Assembly: GCA_019339365.1 (NCBI GenBank)
Contig: CP079859.1
Span: 2,790,001 to 2,854,000 of the forward strand
DNA length: 64,000 bases
Source: Vibrio neptunius
Lineage (GTDB): Bacteria > Pseudomonadota > Gammaproteobacteria > Enterobacterales > Vibrionaceae
Direction of reading: 5' to 3'
Both the position numbers and the translations under genes were made by a program. The notes below the pieces were generated by a model. The model did no database searches and was not told the origin of the DNA. It saw only the letters and a program-made list of their open reading frames with translations. Shown piece after piece: positions 62,032-64,000 of the stretch (the first letter of the stretch is position 1; each line of letters begins with the position of its first letter).

Positions 62032-63095
62032 ATGTGTACAGACCACAACTGGATTAATAACGCGATTCGAAAAATTGAGGCTGATTTCCAACGTTCCGCG
62101 GATACGCACTTGATCAAATTGGATTTGCCCAGTGTGGCAGGGATCGATATTTATCTCAAAGATGAAAGTACACATCCGACAGGATCTTTAAAGCATCGTC
62201 TGGCACGCTCACTGTTTCTTTATGCAATCTGTAATGGATGGGTCGGCCCAGAAACCCCAATTATTGAATCATCATCTGGCAGTACTGCTGTATCAGAAGC
62301 CTATTTTGCTCGGCTACTTGGTTTGCCATTTATTGCCGTTATGCCTAAATGCACCGCGAAGAAGAAAATTGAGCAGATTGAGTTTTATGGGGGTCAAGCA
62401 CATTTGGTTGATCGCTCAGATCAAATCTACGCAGAATCACATCGATTAGCGAAAGAACTCAATGGCCATTACATGGACCAGTTCACCTATGCCGAGCGTG
62501 CGACAGACTGGCGTGGTAACAACAATATCGCCAATTCTATTTTCAGCCAGATGAAGCTTGAAGATAACCCTATCCCTAAATGGGTAGTCATGAGCCCAGG
62601 CACGGGGGGACTTCCGCTACTATTGGTCGTTTTATTCGCTATCAACAACACTCGACTAAACTTTGCGTCGTTGACCCTGAAAATTCTGTCTTCCACGAAT
62701 TCTTCAAAACAGGGAACCCTGAACTCAAGGGCAACTGCGGAAGTAAAATCGAAGGCATCGGTCGACCTCGCGTAGAGCCAAGTTTCATTCCAGGCGTGAT
62801 TGATGAGATGCGCACCATCCCAGATGCCGCTTCTGTTGCAACGGCACATTGGCTTGAAAAGATCCTTGGCCGTAAAGTAGGTGCGTCAACGGGAACTAAC
62901 CTATACGGTGTACTGCAGATAGCAAGTGAAATGAAAGCACGCGGTGAAACAGGCTCTATCGTGACACTTTTGTGTGATAGTGGTGAACGTTATCTAGACA
63001 CCTACTACAATAGTGAGTGGGTCAAACAAAACATCGGCGACTTGCAACCTTATCTCGCAAAATTAGAAGCATTTAAAGCAACGGGCCAAATCTAA
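62032..63095 (+). CDS. PLP-dependent cysteine synthase-family enzyme (frame broken at a G run)
   Basis: Two frames (62032-62775 and 62580-63095) form one ~354-residue fold-type II PLP enzyme. Lysine in [10 protein letters not shown] (~50), which would hold [15 protein letters not shown] (~85) as the substrate loop; then [15 protein letters not shown], which requires one more G in the run near 62605-62610; then VVDPENSVF and [13 protein letters not shown] at the end. Sequence resembles cysteine synthase/desulfhydrase-type proteins. With the divergent Lrp-type regulator, a role in cysteine or sulfur amino acid breakdown is likely. Exact reaction not assignable. Confidence 0.8.
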
Positions 63096-63124
63096 ATAAC
63101 AATAACAACATCAGTTGGAAACTC

Positions 63125-63152
63125 AAACGCCACTCATCTGAGTGGCGTTTTT
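63125..63152 (+). terminator. terminator after the PLP-enzyme gene
   Basis: A 12-base stem AAACGCCACTCA / TGAGTGGCGTTT with a tight loop, followed by TT and CAT. It lies between two converging genes and may serve both. Confidence 0.8.
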
Positions 63153-63169
63153 CATATCAGGGGAGAGCG

Positions 63170-63490
63170 TTAACGCTTTTTCTGACGCGCTTCGAAAGCC
63201 GCGAGTTGTTCAGGTGTCGCTTTCGGCTGGTGATTCTGTTTCCACTCATCGTAAGTCATACCATAAACACGTTCACGTGCATCATCGATATCCAGTTCTA
63301 AACCCTGAGTTTCCGCTTCAGCTTTATACCATTTACTGAAACAGTTACGGCAGAACCCCGCAAGGATCATTAGATCGATGTTCTGCACGTCTTTATTCTC
63401 ATCAAGATGAGAAAGTAGGCGGCGAAATACCGCTGCATCCAATTTATCCTGCTCTTCCTGAGAAAGGTTTTTATACTTAAATTCAGCCAC
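63170..63490 (-). CDS. DUF1244 protein
   Basis: 106 residues with the DUF1244 core: VFRRLLSHLDENKDVQNIDL, LAGFCRNCFSKWY (CxxC) and ERVYGMTYDEWK. Widespread small cytoplasmic protein of unknown function in proteobacteria. Ends in a charged tail (AFEARQKKR). Confidence 0.9.
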   Translation of the reverse strand: MAEFKYKNLSQEEQDKLDAAVFRRLLSHLDENKDVQNIDLMILAGFCRNCFSKWYKAEAETQGLELDIDDARERVYGMTYDEWKQNHQPKATPEQLAAFEARQKKR

Positions 63491-63547
63491 TTTACTTGCC
63501 TATTGTTGTTCTGTATCGAATTATCTTATCAAGTCTTTGTCCAATAC

Positions 63548-63579
63548 AAAAACGCCCAAGCACTTGGCTCGGGCGTTTA
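63548..63579 (-). terminator. terminator between Tim44-like and DUF1244 genes
   Basis: Stem AAACGCCC / GGGCGTTT extended by AAG/CTT pairing. On the minus strand it is followed by TTTTTG. Confidence 0.75.
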
Positions 63580-63595
63580 TTATCAGGTTATGCGG

Positions 63596-64000
63596 TTAAC
63601 CTTGAATACCGACAATCAACCATGGAGCATTAGGTACCGTTAGGTCACGCTCAAGGTGCCAGATGTCTTCAATGTTTTCTTCAACATTCTCTACAGTATC
63701 ACGGTAGCGACCGCTAAACTGTAAACTAAGCTGTGCTTTGCTTGCATCGTAGTCGGCACGAACGATTTCTGCGTCAACGTACATCACATCTGTATGCTGC
63801 TCACCTTCCAGTTTCGCACGCTCTGATTTTAAATCTTCAAACAGACTTGGAGAAACATATTCCTCAATCGTTTCAAGCTGGTTGTGGTTCCATGCACCTT
63901 GAAGTGTTCTGTAATGCTCACGAGAACCATTCACAAAAGCCACTTTGTCAAAACCCGGTGGATAGTTGTGCGGAATATCGGACTGAGCACCAAAACCAAA
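63596..64000 (-). CDS. Tim44-domain protein, partial (5' end outside window)
   Basis: The C-terminal ~135 residues. The frame continues to the window edge (FGFGAQSDIPHNYPPGFDK before AFVNGSREHYRTLQGAWN). This is the Tim44/Mba1-like domain of bacterial inner-membrane proteins with an N-terminal Gly/Phe-rich linker: REHYRTLQGAWN…LEEYVSP-type helix, then FSGRYRDTVE…EDIWHLERD and W.IVGIQ. Function in bacteria unclear. Confidence 0.85.
   Translation of the reverse strand, partial: FGFGAQSDIPHNYPPGFDKVAFVNGSREHYRTLQGAWNHNQLETIEEYVSPSLFEDLKSERAKLEGEQHTDVMYVDAEIVRADYDASKAQLSLQFSGRYRDTVENVEENIEDIWHLERDLTVPNAPWLIVGIQG

Overview
This window reads as a chromosomal segment of a marine Vibrio or close relative. 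The support is the ffs - diguanylate cyclase - ybaZ-like - ybaY-like - tesB gene order (E. coli also has ffs, ybaZ, ybaY and tesB together), a chromosomal CARB-type carbenicillinase, a MaoP (DUF413) protein, and moderate GC. Species cannot be decided from the sequence alone.

Layout. 1-7.4 kb: a secreted protein with ricin-type lectin repeats, a small unknown protein, and a tight operon of a MaoP-like protein, a GshB-like ATP-grasp ligase and an N-formylglutamate-amidohydrolase/DUF1704 (QEGLA) fusion. 7.5-16.8 kb: a rearranged accessory region on the minus strand. It holds two copies of a peptidoglycan-binding/GH19-type lytic enzyme gene and five paralogous signal-peptide proteins, each lytic gene overlapping one of them by 4 bp. 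I read this as a toxin (probably type VI effector) and immunity locus with amplified immunity genes, broken up by IS3/IS5 remnants and a short dispersed repeat. 17-18.5 kb: a degenerate IS3-family element abutting an IS6-like fragment. 18.7-39.5 kb: a complete-looking NRPS locus: phosphopantetheinyl transferase, three collinear NRPS genes with five modules and a terminal reductase, and an MFS exporter. Three of the five adenylation domains are nearly identical and carry a serine code; the first has an embedded methyltransferase.

39.6-41.1 kb: an IS fragment, a cold-shock gene, and a duplicate of its long leader driving a 51-residue ORF. 41-55.2 kb: an island bounded by two 213-bp direct repeats (about 95% identical), the right one next to ffs (SRP RNA). 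It carries an FG-GAP lipoprotein, a type I restriction-modification operon with a DUF4268 nuclease-like gene between hsdS and hsdR, a one-domain tyrosine recombinase, two small zinc-finger proteins and a KAP-family NTPase. Each 213-bp repeat contains a terminator and a 28-nt sequence resembling a type I-F CRISPR repeat. 55.2-64 kb: conserved core genes.

Caution: seven genes are interrupted by what looks like a one-base length change in a homopolymer run (near 11911, 15677, 36100, 40677, 47875, 61756, 62606). This pattern fits sequencing or assembly error as well as real decay, so each 'pseudogene' of this kind is provisional.
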